A stretch of DNA of 64,000 nt, from positions 3,100,001-3,164,000 of the forward strand of contig NZ_CP107869.1 in NCBI RefSeq assembly GCF_036013645.1, written 5' to 3'. Positions 20,095 to 28,592 of the stretch are shown here, piece by piece. Below the pieces are notes generated by a model. The model was not told the origin of the DNA. It did not search any database and saw nothing but the letters and a program-made list of their open reading frames with translations. The first letter of the stretch is position 1; the number at the start of each line of letters is the position of its first letter. The translations under genes and the position numbers were made by a program. Source of the stretch: Streptomyces sp. NBC_00490. GTDB lineage: Bacteria > Actinomycetota > Actinomycetes > Streptomycetales > Streptomycetaceae.

Positions 20095-20523
20095 CTACTC
20101 GTAGTGGCGGGCCTCGAAGACGTTCCCGTCGGGGTCGCGGAAGTAGAAGCTGCGGCGGGCCATGCCACGGGCGCCGAAGGAGTCGTGGGAGAAGTCCGAG
20201 ACGGGGACCGACCGTTCCTCCAGGCGGACGCGGAGTGCCTGGAAGTCGTCGCCGGGCAGGGCCAGACAGACGTGGTTGACGGGATGGCCCGAGCTCTCGG
20301 TGGCGCCGGGGAGCATCGTCATGCGTTCCGTCATGGTGAGCGGCATCAGGTCGAAGATGGTCTCGTCATTGAGTCGTACGGAGGGGAAGGACACCGCTCC
20401 CGCGGCGTAGTCGGTGATCCTCAGTGGTTCCATACCGACCGCCTTCTCGTAGAAGTCGGCCGACGCCACCGGGTCGTGCACCCAGAGGACGACATGGTCG
20501 AGACGTATGGCGTTGTCCGTCAT
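20095..20523 (-). CDS. VOC (glyoxalase/dioxygenase fold) family protein
   Basis: A 142-residue protein with paired beta-alpha-beta-beta-beta modules. The first module RLDHVVLWVHDPVASADFYEKAVG and the second PVNHVCLALPGDDFQALR, ending in FYFRDPDGNVFEARHY, carry the usual His and Glu metal ligands. Members include glyoxalase I, fosfomycin-thiol transferases and dioxygenases; the substrate here cannot be assigned. It is convergent with ogt and divergent from psuG. Confidence 0.88.
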   Translation of the reverse strand: MTDNAIRLDHVVLWVHDPVASADFYEKAVGMEPLRITDYAAGAVSFPSVRLNDETIFDLMPLTMTERMTMLPGATESSGHPVNHVCLALPGDDFQALRVRLEERSVPVSDFSHDSFGARGMARRSFYFRDPDGNVFEARHYE

Positions 20524-20621
20524 GTCCCCAGGCTGATGTCCTCCCCCACAGCCCGCAAGGGTTTGGCCGGGTGCGCCGCCCGCCAGAGATCAGGGAGGAC
20601 CCATCGACAGGAGGCAGGCGC

Positions 20622-21530
20622 GTGGTGCTGGTGTTGTCGGAGGAAGTGCGCGAGGCGGTCGACGCGCGTCGACCCGTGGTGGCCCTCGAGTCCACGATCA
20701 TCGCCCACGGGTTGCCGCGGCCGCGGAACCTGCAGGTGGCGCTGGAGCTGGAGGACGTCGTACGGCAGGAGGGTGCCGTACCCGCGACGATCGCGGTGCT
20801 GGACGGAAGGCCCCATGTCGGCCTGGACAAGCAGCAGTTGGAGCGGGTGGCCAACGAGGACGGGATCCGCAAGCTGGGCCATCGTGACCTGCCCCTCGCG
20901 GTGGCCGCCGGGGCCAGCGGGGCGACCACGGTGTCGGCGACGGCACAGCTGGCGGCGCTGGCGGGTGTGCGGGTGTTCGCGACCGGCGGGCTCGGCGGGG
21001 TGCACCGGGAGTGGACGGTGACGCAGGACGAGTCGGCGGACCTGGGGCTGCTGGCGCGCACGCGGATCACGGTGGTCTGCGCGGGCGTGAAGTCGATCCT
21101 CGACGTGCCGGCGACCCTGCAGCGCCTGGAGACCCTGGGCGTGGCGGTGGCCGGGTACGGCACGGACCGCTTCCCCGGCTTCTACCTGTCCGATTCGGGA
21201 CATCCGGTGGACTGGACGCTGGACTCCCCGCAGCAGGTGGCGGAGGTGATGCGGGCTCAGGACGTCCTGGACGGACCCGGGTCGGCGCTGATCCTCGCCA
21301 ACCCGGTCCCCGAGGCGGAGCAGTTGGACCCCGAGCTCCACGCGCGCGTGCTCGCGGACGCGTTGCGGGACGCCGAGGAGGCGGGGGTCACCGGTCAAGG
21401 GGTCACGCCGTTCCTCCTCTCCTACCTCGTACAGCACACCGACGGCGCCTCCCTGAGCGCCAATCTGGCGGCGGTGCGGGGCAACGTCCGGCTGGCGGGG
21501 CGGATCGCGGCGGCCTGGGCCGGGGCGTGA
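20622..21530 (+). CDS. psuG: Pseudouridine-5'-phosphate glycosidase
   Basis: Cleaves the C-C glycosidic bond of pseudouridine 5'-phosphate to uracil and ribose 5-phosphate. It has 302 residues, the usual length. ALESTIIAHGLPRP (Glu23), ATGGLGGVHR and CAGVKSILD (Lys157) match the active site of the family. GTG 20622 follows a GGAGG by 7 bp; GTG 20625 is also possible. The gene is joined by a GTGA overlap to a PfkB-family kinase, which would make the phosphorylated substrate. Together they form a pseudouridine-salvage operon. Confidence 0.95.
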   Translation: MVLVLSEEVREAVDARRPVVALESTIIAHGLPRPRNLQVALELEDVVRQEGAVPATIAVLDGRPHVGLDKQQLERVANEDGIRKLGHRDLPLAVAAGASGATTVSATAQLAALAGVRVFATGGLGGVHREWTVTQDESADLGLLARTRITVVCAGVKSILDVPATLQRLETLGVAVAGYGTDRFPGFYLSDSGHPVDWTLDSPQQVAEVMRAQDVLDGPGSALILANPVPEAEQLDPELHARVLADALRDAEEAGVTGQGVTPFLLSYLVQHTDGASLSANLAAVRGNVRLAGRIAAAWAGA

Positions 21531-22471
21531 CGGTCGCGGCGGACGGCTCCGGGGCCGAACCGGTGCCGGGTGGTGCGCTGTTGGTCGTCGGTGATGTCGT
21601 CACCGACATCGTGGCCCGACATCGGGGGCCACTCGCGCCGAGCACCGACACGGCCGCGGCGATCCGGACGCTGCCGGGCGGCGCGGGGGCCAACGTGGCC
21701 TGCTGGGCTGCCCGTCGGGGCGGCGTCGAGGTACGGCTGCTCGGGCGGGTGGGCGCGGACGCGGCCGCATGGCACGAGCGGGAGCTGGTGGCCGCCGGGG
21801 TACGACCCCGACTCGTCGTCGATACGCAGGCGCCGACCGGGACGGTGATCTGCCTCGTCGACACGGGCGCCGCGGCCGAGCGGACGTTCCTCACGGACAG
21901 CGGTGCGGCCCTGCGGTTCGAGCCGGACGACTGGTCGGACGCGCTGCTCGACGGGGTGGCCCGCCTGCATCTGTCGGGCTATCTGCTGTTCTCGGAGCCG
22001 AGCCGCGCGCTGGTGGAAGTGGCCCTGTCCGCCGCACGCGCGCGTGGTGTGCCGGTGAGCCTGGACCCGGCGTCGACGGGGTTCCTCGTGGAACTCGGCG
22101 TCGACCGTTTCCTGGCGCTGGTGGAGGGGATCGACGTCCTGCTGCCCAGCCGTGACGAGGCGCGGCTCCTGACGGGGCTGCCCGACCCGGCGGACGCGGC
22201 GGCCAAGCTGAGCCGTCACGTCCCGCTGGTGGTCGCCAAACAGGGAGCGGACGGTGCGCTGGTGGCCCGCTCGGGTCAGGTGCTCGCCCAGGTATCGGCC
22301 GTACCGGCGACACCCAGGGACACCACGGGCGCGGGCGACGCGTTCACGGGCGCGTTCCTCGCCGCTCTCCTCACGGGCGCCGAGCCCGAGGAGGCGGCGC
22401 GGGAGGGGTGCCGGGCGGGGGCGATAGCGGTCGAGCGGCTGGGCGGCAGACCGCCAACCGTGACCGACTGA
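21527..22471 (+). CDS. psuK: PfkB-family carbohydrate kinase, probable pseudouridine kinase
   Basis: A 314-residue ribokinase-like enzyme. The N-terminal GGAGANVACWAARRG and the C-terminal catalytic motif DTTGAGDAFTGAFLAAL (catalytic Asp in GAGD) are complete. Its start GTG 21527 overlaps the psuG stop by 4 bp (GTGA). In known systems the partner kinase phosphorylates pseudouridine before PsuG cleaves it. The kinase assignment rests on this pairing; by sequence alone it could phosphorylate another nucleoside or sugar. Confidence 0.88.
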   Translation: MTVAADGSGAEPVPGGALLVVGDVVTDIVARHRGPLAPSTDTAAAIRTLPGGAGANVACWAARRGGVEVRLLGRVGADAAAWHERELVAAGVRPRLVVDTQAPTGTVICLVDTGAAAERTFLTDSGAALRFEPDDWSDALLDGVARLHLSGYLLFSEPSRALVEVALSAARARGVPVSLDPASTGFLVELGVDRFLALVEGIDVLLPSRDEARLLTGLPDPADAAAKLSRHVPLVVAKQGADGALVARSGQVLAQVSAVPATPRDTTGAGDAFTGAFLAALLTGAEPEEAAREGCRAGAIAVERLGGRPPTVTD

Positions 22472-23303
22472 CGTCGGCCGGCGGGGCGGCGGCTCGTGCG
22501 GAGCGGACCGCCGATCCCTCAGGGCGGCGGGGGGTGGCCGGTGGTGAACCGGCGCCGTGGGCCGCTTCACGCCGGCTCCCCGACCAGAGCGGACCATCGA
22601 CCCCTCATGGCGCCGGGAAGGTGGCCGGTGGTGGATCGGCGCCGTGGGCCGCTTCACGCCGGCTCCCCGACCAGAGCGGACCATCGACCCCTCATGGTGC
22701 TGGGGCGGTGGCCCTTGGTGGGTCGGCGCCGTGGGGCGCTTCGCACCGGCTCGCGGACCAGAGCGGACAGCCGATCCCTTCGGGGCGCCGGGCGGTGGCC
22801 CGTCACGGACCGGCGCCGTAGGCCGCTTCACGCCGGCTCCCGGACCCGAGCGGACCGCCGACCCCTTCAGGGCACCGGGCGGTAGCCCGTCACGGACCGG
22901 CGCCGTAGGCCGCTTCACGCCGGCTCCCCGACCAGAGCGGACCGCCGATCCCTTCAGGGCACCGGGCGGTGGCCCGTCACGGACCGGCGCCGTAGGCCGC
23001 TTCACGCCGGCTCCCGGACCCGAGCGGACCGCCGATCCCTTCAGGGCACCGGGCGGTGGCCCGTGGTGGGCCGGCGTCGTGGGCACCTTCGCGTCGGCTC
23101 CCCGACCAGATCGGCGCCGCCCGCTGCCCGGCTCCCGGACGGACCCGAGCGGTGCCGCCCTCCACTGCCCGTCACTCGCCCCTGTCGGCGCCCGACCCGC
23201 CGCTGCCTGTCGCCGACCGTTTCCGAGCGCCGTCAGCCGAAAGGGCCGCGGCTCCCGGCTCCCGGCTTCCGGCCCCTCCCGCAACGCCGATTCCCGCCTC
23301 GCC
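22472..23303. other. Intergenic region filled by a minisatellite
   Basis: This 830-bp gap between psuK and a convergent methyltransferase gene is mostly an 87-bp tandem array (22499-23116), followed by degenerate copies and GC-rich filler to 23303. Open frames exist in several phases on both strands, but only because GC-rich repeats contain no stops. None has a start with a clear ribosome-binding site or strong third-position bias. Confidence 0.7.
22499..23116. repeat. 87-bp tandem repeat array, about seven copies
   Basis: The marker GGCGCCGTRGG (GGCGTCGTGGG in the last copy) occurs at 22551, 22638, 22725, 22812, 22899, 22986 and 23073, exactly 87 bp apart each time. Copies 4-6 are nearly identical; the outer ones have diverged, as expected for unequal exchange. 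The period is a multiple of three (29 codons), so every frame stays open through the array. It is placed at a convergent gene junction and is probably polymorphic between strains. Confidence 0.93.
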
Positions 23304-24098
23304 CTACGCCTTGCGACCCCACGCCGAGATCATCGGCGCCGTGGCCAGGTCCATGCCGCCCGCCGCGACGTTTGCCAGGTGCTGGTCGATGTCGTCGTCC
23401 GTGGCGAGGCCCGCGGTGACGAGTTGGTCGCGGATCTGGCGGATCGTGGCGGACTCCAGGGCCGCGCAGGCGGGTGAGCTGAGCGGGAAGTACGCGTCGG
23501 CCTCCACGCGGTGCAGGCCCGCCTCGCGGAGCAGGCGCGGCAGGCGGCGGCCGTAGGAGAGGTCGGCGCCGCGGTCGGCGAGCAGTCGGCGGAAGCCCTG
23601 GCGCAGACGGTTCGCCAACTGCTCGGCGGGGCCGTGGTCGTCGGGGCAGGTCAGGGGCTGGAGTGCGGGGTCGGCGTCCTCGATCAGGAGGCGGCCGCCG
23701 GGCCGCAGGGACTCTGCCATCGAGCGCAACGCCCGTTCCCGGTCGGGCACATGGACGAGGACGAGCCGGGCGTGGACGAGGTCGAAGCCCTCCCCCGGCG
23801 CCTGCTCCGTGCCCACGTCGTGGACCCGGACCTCGACCGGCGGGCGGGCGGCCGGGGCGAGCTGCGAGGTGTCGATGTCGGTCGCGACGACCCGTCCGGT
23901 CGGGCCGACCTTCTTGGCCAGCCAGGACACCACGGACGTGCCGCCCGCGCCGACCTCCCAGCAGCGCCAACCGGGTCCGATGCCGAACGACTCGAGGTGG
24001 CGGAACGTCGTGGGGTCGAAGAGGGCGGCGAAGGCGGCGAAGCGCTCTGCGGCCTCGGCCTGTTGGTTGTCGAGGAGATACCCGTCGGTTCGCATCAT
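23304..24098 (-). CDS. Class I SAM-dependent methyltransferase
   Basis: A 264-residue cytosolic methyltransferase. Motif I reads CWEVGAGGTSVVSWLA, the acidic residue after strand 2 is in VVATDIDTSQL, and motif III-like RPGGRLLIEDADP follows. The rest is an all-purpose Methyltransf_25-like fold with no readable substrate domain. It starts at ATGATG (24098 or 24095), MMRTDGYLLDNQQ; no strong ribosome-binding site marks one of them. The long in-frame upstream extension has no family character. Confidence 0.85.
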   Translation of the reverse strand: MMRTDGYLLDNQQAEAAERFAAFAALFDPTTFRHLESFGIGPGWRCWEVGAGGTSVVSWLAKKVGPTGRVVATDIDTSQLAPAARPPVEVRVHDVGTEQAPGEGFDLVHARLVLVHVPDRERALRSMAESLRPGGRLLIEDADPALQPLTCPDDHGPAEQLANRLRQGFRRLLADRGADLSYGRRLPRLLREAGLHRVEADAYFPLSSPACAALESATIRQIRDQLVTAGLATDDDIDQHLANVAAGGMDLATAPMISAWGRKA

Positions 24099-24354
24099 GT
24101 CGCGATCATCCCATTTGCCTGTCGTGTCCCTGCGGGTCGACGCTCCGGCGCCCCGCCGCCACCGTACGACGGCGCACGCCGGAACCAACGGCCCCCGCCC
24201 CACCGTCACAGCGGCCGAAGCCCGTCATCCACAGGCGGGAACAAAGCGGAACATCCTGCTCCCACAGGCTTGCACGCCTTTCACCCCGAGCTGGCAGACT
24301 GGCCGGCCAGGGCGCAGAGATGCGGTGAGCGGGGATCCACGCTAGGAGATCCAG

Positions 24355-25482
24355 ATGTCCATGGCAGGGAATCTGCGGAAGGTCACGAGCCTCAGCGGGG
24401 TCGGCGGCCTCCGCAAGGTGGCGCGGCTGGCGCGGCGGCGCCGACGCGTCGACCTGAGCCACCCGGCCCGATCCCCTCTGGGTTCCTCCGTGGTGAACTG
24501 CGTGACGTACCGGGACGGCGGACGCGTCCAGGGCGGCAGCGATCTGGTCGACGCCGTGGAGCTGGTGCGCAAGCACGGCGACGGTTTCGTCTGGCTCGGT
24601 CTCCACGAACCGACGGACCAGGAGTTCGCGGGCATCGCGGAACTCTTCGAACTCCATCCGCTGGCGGTCGAGGACGCGATCGAGGCACATCAGCGGCCGA
24701 AACTGGAGCGGTACGACGACGTGCTGTTCGCGGTGTTCAAGACGGTCTGCTACGTCGAGCACGAGGAACTCACGGCGACGAGCGAGGTGGTGAACACCGG
24801 CGAGATCATGGTGTTCGTCGGCGAGGACTTCGTGATCACGGTCCGCCACGGCATGCACGGCTCGCTGGGCCCGCTGCGCGAGGAGCTGGAGGCCGACCCG
24901 CAACAGCTCGCCAAGGGCCCCGCCGCGGTGCTGCACGCGATCGCGGACCATGTGGTCGACGACTATCTGCACGTCACCGACCTGGTGCAGGCCGACCTCG
25001 ACCAGGTGGAGTCGGACGTCTTCTCCGAGAACGGCGCACGGCTCGACCCGGGGCGCATCTACCAGCTCAAGCGCGAACTCCTGGAGCTGAAGCGGGCCGT
25101 GGTCCCGCTGACCCGGCCCATCGAGGAGCTCTCCACCCGGCCGATACGGGCGGTCGCCCCGGAGATACAGGCCTACTTCCGCGATGTGTCCGACCACCTG
25201 CTGCGCGCCAAGGACCAGATCGCCGCCTTCGACGAACTGCTCAACTCGATCCTTCAGGCACACCTCGCCCAGGTCTCGGTCGCGCAGAACGAGGACATGC
25301 GGAAGATCACGTCCTGGGCCGCGATCGTCGCCGTGCCGACGATGGTCTGCGGGGTGTACGGCATGAACTTCGAGCACATGCCGGAACTGCGCTGGGCGTT
25401 CGGCTATCCCCTGGTCCTCGGCGTGATAGCCGTCGCGTGTCTGACGCTGTACCGCGGCTTCCGGCGCAACGGCTGGCTCTGA
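24355..25482 (+). CDS. corA: CorA-type divalent cation transporter (Mg2+/Co2+)
   Basis: A 375-residue pentameric membrane channel subunit. The long cytoplasmic domain (residues 45-300) is followed by two C-terminal helices, with the signature YGMNFEHMPEL between them. This is the Gly-Met-Asn selectivity motif in its common YGMNFxxMPEL form. The N-terminal 35 residues are unusually basic (KVARLARRRRR). A GGAG ribosome-binding site lies 9 bp before ATG 24355. Magnesium uptake is the likely role. Confidence 0.95.
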   Translation: MSMAGNLRKVTSLSGVGGLRKVARLARRRRRVDLSHPARSPLGSSVVNCVTYRDGGRVQGGSDLVDAVELVRKHGDGFVWLGLHEPTDQEFAGIAELFELHPLAVEDAIEAHQRPKLERYDDVLFAVFKTVCYVEHEELTATSEVVNTGEIMVFVGEDFVITVRHGMHGSLGPLREELEADPQQLAKGPAAVLHAIADHVVDDYLHVTDLVQADLDQVESDVFSENGARLDPGRIYQLKRELLELKRAVVPLTRPIEELSTRPIRAVAPEIQAYFRDVSDHLLRAKDQIAAFDELLNSILQAHLAQVSVAQNEDMRKITSWAAIVAVPTMVCGVYGMNFEHMPELRWAFGYPLVLGVIAVACLTLYRGFRRNGWL

Positions 25483-25582
25483 AGCCGAGGAAGAAGCGGG
25501 GGCGGAGAAGGGACCGGGGGCGGGCGAGAGGAAGCCGGGGTGGACGGGGCGGACTCCGTCCGTCGGGGGCGGGCGCACTATC

Positions 25583-25630
25583 ACCCACCCCCGACCGCAC
25601 CCACCCCCAACCGCGCCCACCCCCGACCGC
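25583..25630. repeat. Three 16-bp tandem repeats
   Basis: ACCCACCCCCGACCGC is repeated three times head to tail with two substitutions, between the convergent ends of corA and the CBS-domain gene. It is extremely C-rich on the plus strand. No gene or terminator hairpin is evident in it. Confidence 0.8.
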
Positions 25631-25640
25631 GTCACGCGGA

Positions 25641-26069
25641 TCAGTGCATCGGGCTCTTCGCGTAGACGCTCTCCGCCCAGGTGTGGATCTGGTCCTCCGT
25701 CAGGTGCTGGGCCAGGTCGGCCTCGCTGATCATGCCGACCAGGCGCTTGTTCTCGATGACGGGGAGCCGGCGGATCTGGTGGTCCTGCATCTCGCGGAGC
25801 ACATCGCCGACGTCGGCGCCCGCCTCGATCCAGCGCGGGGTGCCCTGGGCCATCTCACCGGCCGTGACCTTGGCCGGGTCGTGTCCCACGGCCACACAGC
25901 CGATGACGATGTCGCGGTCGGTGAGGATGCCGCAGAGCCGTTCGTTCTCGTCGCTGATGGGCAGGGCTCCGACGTTGAGCTCACGCATCAGCTGGGCGGC
26001 GCGGTCCAGGGTCTCGTGGGCGGGGATCCACTGGGCGCCGCGGTGCATGATGTCTCCGGCGGTGGTCAT
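25641..26069 (-). CDS. Two-CBS-domain protein
   Basis: A 142-residue protein consisting only of a Bateman pair: CBS1 about residues 5-62 (LMRELNVGALPISDENERLCGILTDRD) and CBS2 about 75-132 (MQDHQIRRLPVIENKRLVGMISEADL). CBS pairs bind adenosine nucleotides such as AMP, ATP or SAM and usually regulate a partner. No enzymatic domain is attached. ATG 26069 follows a GGGAGG ribosome-binding site by about 6 bp. It is convergent with corA; a regulatory link is possible but unproven. Confidence 0.92.
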   Translation of the reverse strand: MTTAGDIMHRGAQWIPAHETLDRAAQLMRELNVGALPISDENERLCGILTDRDIVIGCVAVGHDPAKVTAGEMAQGTPRWIEAGADVGDVLREMQDHQIRRLPVIENKRLVGMISEADLAQHLTEDQIHTWAESVYAKSPMH

Positions 26070-26183
26070 GAAGTACCTCCCGGTGCCGGGCGGCCGGCGC
26101 GGCGCGGGGCGCACCGCTGGTCCCGGCGCCCTACATTCTCGCCGCGCCGCCGGGACCCCGCACCCGGAAGCCGGGGGAGCCGC

Positions 26184-26597
26184 TCAGGCCGAGAATCCGA
26201 CGATCTTCCGCGGCAGGATGCGGATGATCACGCGGGCCTCGTCCTCGTTCTCGGCGGGCGGGTCGATGCCGAGGTATTTGTGCGAGAGGTCGTGCGGGAG
26301 CTGCTTGTCCGGGTCCGGGAGGATCTCGGCGGTGCCGCGGATCTCGACCGAGGTGTAGGGGTTGGCGAGGTCGTAGACCGAGACGCTGATCCGGGGGTCG
26401 CGGCGGAGGTTGCGGACCTTCTGCCGGTGGTCGACGGAGGAGAAGAGGACGGTGTCGCCCTCGCGTTTGATCCAGACGACCGAGTTCTGCGGGGAGCCGT
26501 CGGGGCCGAGGGTGGCGACGCTGGCGAAGTTCTTGCCGTCGAGGAGGGCGCGGACGGAGTCGTCGAAAGAGAGGTGATCGCTCAGAGAGGTCGTCAT
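26184..26597 (-). CDS. PPOX-class flavin/F420-dependent oxidoreductase family protein
   Basis: A 137-residue split-barrel protein. NFASVATLGPDGSPQNSVVWI, the KVRNLRRDPRISVSVYD segment and the C-terminal IRILPRKIVGF are characteristic of pyridoxamine-phosphate-oxidase-like proteins that in actinomycetes often use F420 or FMN. The substrate is unknown. ATG 26597 (MTTSLSDHLSFDDSV) was chosen; the longer in-frame start lacks support. Confidence 0.88.
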   Translation of the reverse strand: MTTSLSDHLSFDDSVRALLDGKNFASVATLGPDGSPQNSVVWIKREGDTVLFSSVDHRQKVRNLRRDPRISVSVYDLANPYTSVEIRGTAEILPDPDKQLPHDLSHKYLGIDPPAENEDEARVIIRILPRKIVGFSA

Positions 26598-26691
26598 GGC
26601 ACCCACCCTAGTTAGATGCACGCGCATACAAAAGGGGTTGAGTGGATCTCCTCTGGAGAACGGCCGGAAGTGCCGGGTCAACCGCCCCGGA

Positions 26692-27333
26692 TCAACCGCC
26701 CCATGCCGGGTGCCGGGGGTCGTCGGCCCTCACCAGGACGTCGGCGGTGCCGGCGGGGTCGGTCTCGTCCGCGTAGCGCTCGAAGGCCTCCAGGGTCCAC
26801 TGGTCGGCTTCGGGGGTGCGGCGGCGCAGGGCGGCCGGGGAGAGGAGGACGTGGACGGACAGATCGAAGGGGAACCAGTGCCGCAGCAGGAGGGGACCGT
26901 GCATCAGCAGGACACCGCCGGGCGGAAGCCGGACATAGGGGCTGCGGGTGGCGCGGTCGGTGTCGGGGTCCCACAGGTCGGGCAGGACGCGGCCGTCGCC
27001 GCCCGGTTCGAGGGGGCCGAAGACCTCGCGCCACAGGGCACCGGTGTCGACCCAGCCGTCGTAGTAGGCCTCCACGTCCTGGCGGCCGTACTCCAGGCGG
27101 AGCGAGGCGGGACGCAGAAAGCCCTGGGTACCGACGACGAGCGAAGGGCGGCCGCGTATCCGCAGCGCCTCGGAGACGCGCTCGGCGAGATCCTGCGGGC
27201 GGGCCGCGGGAGCGCCGTCGAAGGCGACACGCGGCCAGGGACTGTCGTCGGCCGGCTTCAGGTCGAGCAGACGGTCGGCCAGCACGTCGCCGAGCCGCTC
27301 CCAGGTGATCGCTTCGAGTCGCACACGGCCCAT
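26692..27333 (-). CDS. Uridine-kinase-like protein with a degenerate P-loop
   Basis: A 213-residue protein resembling Streptomyces proteins annotated as uridine kinase. Overall order fits (RVAFDGAPAARP at the P-loop position about residue 36, YYDGWVDTGALWREVFGPL, and a late LLMHGPLLLRHWFPFDLSVHV strand). The P-loop lacks the Gly-Lys-Ser/Thr that binds phosphate, so nucleotide kinase activity is doubtful. It lies just downstream of the HxlR regulator on the same strand, 18 bp away, so the two may be co-transcribed. Confidence 0.7.
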   Translation of the reverse strand: MGRVRLEAITWERLGDVLADRLLDLKPADDSPWPRVAFDGAPAARPQDLAERVSEALRIRGRPSLVVGTQGFLRPASLRLEYGRQDVEAYYDGWVDTGALWREVFGPLEPGGDGRVLPDLWDPDTDRATRSPYVRLPPGGVLLMHGPLLLRHWFPFDLSVHVLLSPAALRRRTPEADQWTLEAFERYADETDPAGTADVLVRADDPRHPAWGG

Positions 27334-27351
27334 GATGCGTCAGCCGACGGG

Positions 27352-27747
27352 TCAGGACGCGTCCCGCTCATGGAGCCGGCGGGCGGCGAGCAGCTGCGGG
27401 AGGTGGGTCTCGCTCCAGGCGCGGGCGGCGTCGAGCAGCGGGACCAGGGTGCGGCCGAGAGGAGTGAGGGCGTATTCGACGCGGGGTGGGTTCTCTTCGT
27501 ACGCGGTGCGGGTGAGGAGGCCGTCGCGTTCCATCGCGCGCAGGGTCTCGGCGAGGACCTTGGGGGTGACGGCCCTGAGCGGGACCCGGAGTTCGTTGAA
27601 GCGGCGCGGGCCCCCTTCGAGACAGCGGATGACCATACCGGTCCACTTCTCCCCGACCCGGAAGGGCATCACGGAGGAAGGGCAGACAGGGGAGAACATG
27701 TCGGGGTCCAGCGGAACCGAGGGGATGCCGTCCGGGGAGTCGGTCAT
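27352..27747 (-). CDS. HxlR family winged-helix transcriptional regulator
   Basis: A 131-residue DNA-binding protein. The pattern CPSSVMPFRVGEKWTGMVIRCLEGGPRRFNEL, then VTPKVLAETLRAMERDGLLTR and VEYALTPLG, is the HxlR fold with its N-terminal Cys (Cys22), often the redox or electrophile sensor. It is divergent from an NmrA-like oxidoreductase 99 bp away, a frequent arrangement in which the regulator controls the enzyme. Confidence 0.92.
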   Translation of the reverse strand: MTDSPDGIPSVPLDPDMFSPVCPSSVMPFRVGEKWTGMVIRCLEGGPRRFNELRVPLRAVTPKVLAETLRAMERDGLLTRTAYEENPPRVEYALTPLGRTLVPLLDAARAWSETHLPQLLAARRLHERDAS

Positions 27748-27754
27748 CGGTCGA

Positions 27755-27782
27755 GGTTAGCGCCGATACCGTTGAAGTAACC
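27755..27782. promoter_or_regulatory. Weak inverted repeat GGTTA-N18-TAACC in the HxlR/NmrA divergent promoter
   Basis: The 5-bp half-sites are separated by 18 bp in the 99-bp gap between the divergent genes. The arrangement would suit a winged-helix dimer, but the arms are short and could occur by chance. Confidence 0.25.
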
Positions 27783-27846
27783 GGCCCCTGCGCCTCTAGC
27801 GTCCAGGTCAGGCACCGAACCGCGGTGCGTGGCAAGGAGGTTGGGC

Positions 27847-28536
27847 ATGAGTGGGATCGTCGTCTTCGGAGCGGGCGGACGGGCGGGGCGGGCCGTCACG
27901 GCCGAAGCCCGGCGGCGTGGGTTGGAGGTGACGGCCGTGGTGCGGGATCCGGCGCGGTACCCGGAACTCGGGGCGGACGGTGTCACCGTGGTCCGGGGCG
28001 ATGTGACGGATCCCGGTTCGGTCGGTTCCGTGGCGGGCGGGCACCTGGCCGCCGTGCACGCGGTGTCGCCGTTCAGCGGGCCGGAGCAGGGCTTCGACGC
28101 GCTCGACCCGGACTTCTTCGTGAAGGCGGCGGACGCGCTGCTCGGCGGGCTCACCGCGGCGGGGGTACGGAGGCTGGTCGCCGTGGGGCTGTTCGCGGAT
28201 CTGCTCGGGGCGGACGGGCGGCCGGTGATGGACGACCCCGCGGTGTTCCCGCCGGAGATCCGGCCGTTCGCGCTGGCGCACACGGCGGGGCTGAACCGGC
28301 TGCGGGCGCAGGGGGACGGCGGCCTGGTCGACTGGGTGATGCTCACACCGGGAGGAGGACTGGAGGAGAGCGCTCCGCGCACCGGGCGCTATGTGCTCGG
28401 CGGGGAGCGGACGCCCGTGGGGACGCGTGTCCTGTCGTACGCGGACCTCGCGGTGGCGGTGGTCGACGAGATCGAGCGGCCCACGGCCCATCGGACGCGG
28501 GTGTCGGTGCTCGACGCCGAGCAGGACGGCGCGTAG
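27847..28536 (+). CDS. NmrA-like NAD(P)-binding protein
   Basis: A 229-residue short-chain-dehydrogenase-like protein. The Rossmann start IVVFGAGGRAGRAVTAEARRRG holds the GxGxxG nucleotide motif. Later DVTDPGSV and VRRLVAVGLF are typical of atypical SDRs of the NmrA/NAD(P)H-binding type. The classical Tyr-x-x-x-Lys pair is absent, so it may sense redox state or act as a reductase on an unknown substrate. It is divergently paired with an HxlR regulator. Confidence 0.88.
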   Translation: MSGIVVFGAGGRAGRAVTAEARRRGLEVTAVVRDPARYPELGADGVTVVRGDVTDPGSVGSVAGGHLAAVHAVSPFSGPEQGFDALDPDFFVKAADALLGGLTAAGVRRLVAVGLFADLLGADGRPVMDDPAVFPPEIRPFALAHTAGLNRLRAQGDGGLVDWVMLTPGGGLEESAPRTGRYVLGGERTPVGTRVLSYADLAVAVVDEIERPTAHRTRVSVLDAEQDGA

Positions 28537-28592
28537 GAGGCCGAGGAGGACAAGGCCGTGGTTCACGGCCCGCTCGCGGGAATGAACCCGGT

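Noticed and set aside
22499..23116. CRISPR array
   Set aside because: Units are contiguous 87-bp tandem repeats without unique spacers, and no cas genes are near. The same applies to 34628-35250.
21422..23284. 620-residue minus-strand protein with 29-residue repeats
   Set aside because: It runs antisense through psuK and the 87-bp minisatellite. It stays open because the repeats are GC-rich and 87 is a multiple of three; no supported start.
22557..23477. 306-residue plus-strand repeat protein (GRFTPAP-type units)
   Set aside because: Same minisatellite read in another frame; third-position GC is low for this genome and it invades the convergent methyltransferase gene.
23511..26615. 1034-residue plus-strand frame
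   Set aside because: Crosses a methyltransferase, corA and CBS gene in wrong frames or antisense; no domain signal.
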